Shown piece after piece: positions 60,530-64,000 of a stretch of DNA of 64,000 bases. The translations under genes were made by a program, and so were the position numbers. Numbering within the stretch: position 1 is the stretch's first letter; each line of letters starts with the position of its first letter. The DNA comes from Cyprinodon diabolis (Eukaryota > Chordata > Actinopteri > Cyprinodontiformes > Cyprinodontidae): NCBI GenBank assembly GCA_030533445.1, contig CM060076.1:24042603-24106602 (forward strand), given 5' to 3'. The notes under the pieces are model-generated. The model was not told the DNA's origin. It ran no database searches and saw nothing but the letters and a program-made list of their open reading frames with translations.

Positions 60530-61911
60530 CTTCTTTCCTGCAAGACTGAAATGTAATATTCCAAATCTATGTGCAGTTCGGGACCCTTATGAAAAAACAA
60601 AACAAAAAAAAAAGAGAGAGAGAGAGAGAGAAATACAACAGCCAATGCTGTCCTGTCGACAGTGCTGTGCACCAATGCAACCCCAGCATGAAGACATTGG
60701 GCGTGGCTTCACAGAAGTATGTCAACAGACCCCACACGGGACTCATCCCTTTAAATAAAGTTGATTTATCTCCATCTGTGCGGACATCATATCTTATAAA
60801 AGAGAGAAATCAACATTGTGAGCTATCCTTCATTGTTTATTCCAATGCATTCAGTGATTCCGCCAGAGCAAAAAGAAATAATTTAGGGTCTGTGTTTGGT
60901 GTTACTCTCAATATATTTTGAATCTTGCACAAATACAATTAATTACCATGGAATACATAAGCTGAATTTAAACAGTGAAGATTAAAAACCCAATGCAAAC
61001 ATGGGCCTTAAAGTAAAAACCATAACAACTCGTTTTGCTCCAAAAACATCCTAAAGAGGTTTCTATATATGATTTGGAAGTGTGATTAAGAATGCATGAT
61101 CAATGGTCAGAATTTTTCACATCGGAAGGTTTTCTTAGACTGAAAAACAGATCAAATAATAATAATAAAATCAGAGACATTGAATCAAGTTTGGTTTTCT
61201 GATCGTTTCAAATAGAATTTCCCAAATACACCTTTTTTTATCTTAATTGTATTTGATTAAAAAAAATTGTCGACTATCAAATGATAAATCTGCAAAGCGT
61301 CTAATTTCATTACTCTTGAATCGACGTTCCTTCCTGACAGTCAATTTAAGGCAACAAACACAACAGACAAAATAACCAATGAGTGTCTGAAACGTCAGTA
61401 CCTCTTTGTGAGAAATTAGCCAATGAGCGAGAGGCGGAAACCGGATGTTGCATTGACTTACTTCTCGGTCATTGGAGTTATTCACAAAACAAAAGTAGAA
61501 GCGAAAGCCAGGAAAGAGTAATACAGTTATTTTCTTTCATTTCACTATTAATTTCCATTTCTTTGAAGGTTATTACAGCAGTTTTCTGGAGATCATTATT
61601 GCAAACGTAAGCGTTATTTAAAATTTTGGAAAAAATTACGCGATTTCCCTGCTACATTAAACGCCTCATCACTATTTGCCTCCGAGTTCAATCGAATTAA
61701 CTTAATGTAAACTTAGCACACTAACACAAACAGGCTTGTTTTACTTCAACTGTATTAGAATATATTTTAAAGCTTTATGTTAAACATCTTGGGGCCTTAA
61801 AACTCAAATTAAACGACTCTCCTGAGAACTGAAGCTAACTTTGCTAAGCTAACAGGTAAACACACTGTTCGTCACCCAGAAGTGAAACATGGTCAACGTG
61901 GAATGATCTGA
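60530..61911. promoter_or_regulatory. Bidirectional interval between dpf3 and dcaf4 start codons
   Basis: The two genes point away from each other with 1.38 kb between start codons. A (GA)n tract lies at 60613-60631 in the dpf3 5' region. Around 61380-61610 the DNA is less AT-rich, and ATTGCAAAC/GTAAGC near 61608 could be the donor of a dcaf4 5'UTR exon, with an acceptor AAGCTAACAG near 61855. Transcription starts are not visible. Confidence 0.45.
60613..60631. repeat. (GA)n microsatellite
   Basis: About nine GA dinucleotides, 84 bp upstream of the dpf3 ATG in the minus direction. Confidence 0.95.
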
Positions 61912-62230
61912 ATGGAGTCGAATAAAAAGAAGAAATGGAAATGGCGACAGGATCGTGGTTACAGACGGTACAGAGCGAACCGAAGCAGACCATCAAGCAA
62001 CGAGCAGTGGTAGTCATGTCAACGAACACAATATATGGCTGAAAAACACGTTTTTATTACATATGGCCTCTAGAATTGGCTCTGATTGCAGTCTCCCATT
62101 GACAGGCATGGCTATAATGATGCTGGGCCTTCTCACAGATTATCTCAGATGGAAAATGATAACCAACCTGCCTCAGCTTCATCACCCCCAGCCTCTTCTT
62201 CCTCTTCTAAATCTAACAGTGGAGTACCAG
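61912..62230 (+). CDS. dcaf4: DDB1- and CUL4-associated factor 4, first two coding exons (partial)
   Basis: DCAF4 (WDR21) is a WD40 protein thought to be a substrate receptor of CUL4-DDB1 ubiquitin ligases. Exon 1 (61912-62009) encodes MESNKKKKWKWRQDRGYRRY and a basic, Arg-rich tail like the family's N-terminus. Exon 2 (62106-62230) joins in phase and encodes a Ser/Pro-rich stretch ending SNSGVP before a GTATTA donor. In vertebrate DCAF4 a similar Ser-rich stretch leads into the LPGFYFD segment. The next exon and the WD40 repeats are beyond the window. Identification rests on the short N-terminus plus position: DCAF4 lies head-to-head with DPF3 in human 14q24. Confidence 0.75.
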
Positions 62231-62899
62231 GTATTATAATGATTACACCCTCTATCTGCACATCAGCAATAGATCGACAAGCAAATGGCACCAGGATTGT
62301 AATAGACAGACATTATATTTAATTAGAACACCATAACTTCATCAAATAATTTCAGTAAATACATTCTAAAAGTAAAAGTCATATTTAAAAGACTTAATAA
62401 CCCTCAGGTGTTTATTTAATTTCATTTATATAACTATAGATTTATATAAATCTATATTTAGAATACATAAATCTCCTAAAATTCAGATAATTATACTATT
62501 AAGTATTGCAGGCTAATTTGGGACCCTCTGTGCAACTTAAAAGTATCTAAATGCTTCCTGAACCTTTAAAGGGCCTTCAAGCTGGGTTCAGTTGGCTGGA
62601 AACTGCTGGCAGAGATTCTAAAAAAAAGTATTTCTGAAGAAGTTTTTTCACAGATTACAATAGTCCCTTGGGGGGCGCTTTCCTGCAGGTTTTAGAGGTT
62701 GTCCTGCTTCAGAACATTTGAAGCTTGAATCGACGTTTCAGTACTTCATTCATCTCATCAAGTAATCATGTTAAGACTGGACTTACTTGATGAGATGACT
62801 GCAGCAAAGCAATACGGATCAGCAAAATTGAGGGGATAAGAGTTCAGTGCAGCTTGGTGGAGAACAAAAAGATCAGCAGGGGAGTCAATGGAGGAGTTC

Positions 62900-63843
62900 C
62901 TCTAAAAGTTTCTGGAAAAAGAGATTAGAAAATTATAAAACATAAGTGATGCAAAAGTAAAAGAAGTTAAAAGGTTAAAAGCAACAAGAAATGGAGAAAG
63001 GTGTTATAGCTTATCTGCGTTGATTAAATTTGAAGAAGAGCAGTTAGCCAGCAAAGTTTTAATTGGCTACATGAGCTACAATGTAAAAATTTACAACCCT
63101 CCACCTTTGAGATGCTTCAAATGCCAAAAATTTTGGCATATAGCAGCAGTATGCAAAGGAAAACAGCGATGTGGAAGGTGTGCTGGAGAGCATGAATACA
63201 GAAAATGGGGGGAAGAAGCTAAAATCAAATGCTGTAACTGTGGTGGAGAACATACTGCTGCATATCGTGGGTGTGAAGTGAGTAAAAGGTCTGAGGAAAT
63301 AAAAAAAAACAGAAATTTGAGCTCGGAATAACTTATGCTGAAGCTGCAAAAAGGATCACATCCCAGTCAGAAAAACCCAAACCAACAGTTCAGCACACAG
63401 CAAATTCAACCACTGGAACAGCGTCCTAAAATTGAAGATTCATTGATTGTAAAGAAGAAAGATTTTGTTCTTTTCATGGTTGAAGTGATCAATTGTAGTG
63501 CTCAGACGACAAGAAAAAACGAAAAAATCTAAATAATAGTGAAAGCTGCAGAAAAGTATATTGAAGTTAAAGATTTAAACTGGGAAATGGTGGAAAGTAT
63601 GATGGAAAAACCAGTAGGACCATCATAAACTGGCAGAGTGACAATAACCTAAGGATAAATTAGAAATTATGAGGGCAAATATGATTAAGTATTTATTATG
63701 TTGGGTTCAGTTAAACAGTTTTTCTTTTTTCTGGGGGTGAGTTGTTTCCTGTTTTCTTGCTTAACTCCTTTATCAGTTGGTGGCGGTAATGCACATTTAA
63801 CTAGTTTGCCAACCGCTATAAAACCTCACTAGAAGAAGAAGAG
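62900..63843 (+). mobile_element. Truncated LINE (Nimb/I-like) with ORF1 remnant
   Basis: An ORF1 fragment is followed after about 450 bp by a typical 3' end, GTTGGTGGCGGTAATGCACA (63776) to CACTAGAAGAAGAAGAG (63829-63845). No reverse transcriptase is present, so most of ORF2 is deleted. The GAAGAAGAAG end is the usual tail of this LINE group in fish. Confidence 0.65.
62940..63331 (+). pseudogene. LINE ORF1 (zinc-knuckle) fragment
   Basis: The frame reads KEVKRLKATRNGERCYSLSA at about 62960, then FEEEQLASKVLIGYMSYNVK and a row of CCHC zinc knuckles: CFKCQKFWHIAAVC (CX2CX4HX4C), CGRCAGEHEY... and CNCGGEHTAAYRGC. In the second knuckle a cysteine position appears replaced by tryptophan (EYRKWGE), so it may not bind zinc. 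It belongs to I/Nimb-type LINE ORF1 nucleic-acid-binding proteins. The start used (63020 or upstream) is uncertain. It is judged non-functional because ORF2 is missing. Confidence 0.7.
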
Positions 63844-64000
63844 ATGACTTCAGTCTGGTGTGCTTTTCCTTGGTTGGAAAGAAAACCTGCAGCCACACGG
63901 CCTTTTCTGGAACCAGTTTGAGACGCCTGGATTACAGCATCCTAACATATATATAAAAATCACCTATTTAGGTAGTCTTTAGGCTCTCATTGATGCTATT

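Larger units (their letters stand above)
62231..64000 (+). other. dcaf4: dcaf4 intron 2 (to the window edge)
   Basis: No further dcaf4 exon is recognised. 62800-63843 is derived from a LINE; the rest is AT-rich without features. Confidence 0.55.

Overview
The window is vertebrate nuclear DNA, almost certainly from a ray-finned fish. Genes are split into many short exons with GT-AG introns, introns are long and AT-rich, and the DNA is full of teleost-type Tc1/mariner elements, MITEs, a tRNA-derived SINE and LINE ends. There is no operon structure, ribosome binding site or CRISPR array. I assembled four protein-coding genes by joining exons whose phases agree and whose products match known families.

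Layout. 1-5839 is intergenic, with a decayed Tc1-like transposon (about 4420-5745). 5840-16620 (minus) is a syntaxin-7/12 family SNARE gene, called stx7; its nine coding exons give 248 residues and a 5'UTR exon lies near 16502-16620. One of its introns holds a 941-bp foldback element full of 20-bp repeats (8506-9446). Right upstream of its 5'UTR exon lies a roughly 10-kb tandem array (16640-26612). 28863-31959 (plus) is leg1 (liver-enriched gene 1, a secreted protein), eight exons and 357 residues, followed by a nearly intact Tc1/mariner element (32136-33355) and a tRNA-derived SINE. 38885-60529 (minus) is dpf3 (BAF45C), eleven coding exons and 377 residues, complete from a [10 protein letters not shown] start to the tandem PHD fingers. 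61912-62230 (plus) holds the first two coding exons of dcaf4, head-to-head with dpf3. The gene runs off the right edge, and a LINE fragment with a zinc-knuckle ORF1 lies in its second intron.

How the genes relate. The products act separately: an endosomal Qa-SNARE, a secreted liver protein, a BAF-complex histone reader and a CUL4-DDB1 substrate receptor. stx7/leg1 match a human chromosome 6q neighbourhood and dpf3/dcaf4 match 14q24, so the window spans a junction of two ancestral blocks. stx7 and leg1 are divergent, leg1 and dpf3 convergent, dpf3 and dcaf4 divergent.

Most notable observation. The 10-kb array is not a free satellite. It is bounded by inverted termini (TA...TTAGGGCCACTG-like) and flanked by an exact 6-bp duplication (GAAAAC). 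Two other elements here have the same plan: 8506-9446 (6-bp duplication ATTATC) and 47283-47918 (GAAATA). The last shares terminal motif and internal repeat grammar with the 10-kb array. This suggests a family of TA-ended, 6-bp-duplicating foldback transposons that carry, and can greatly expand, internal tandem repeats.
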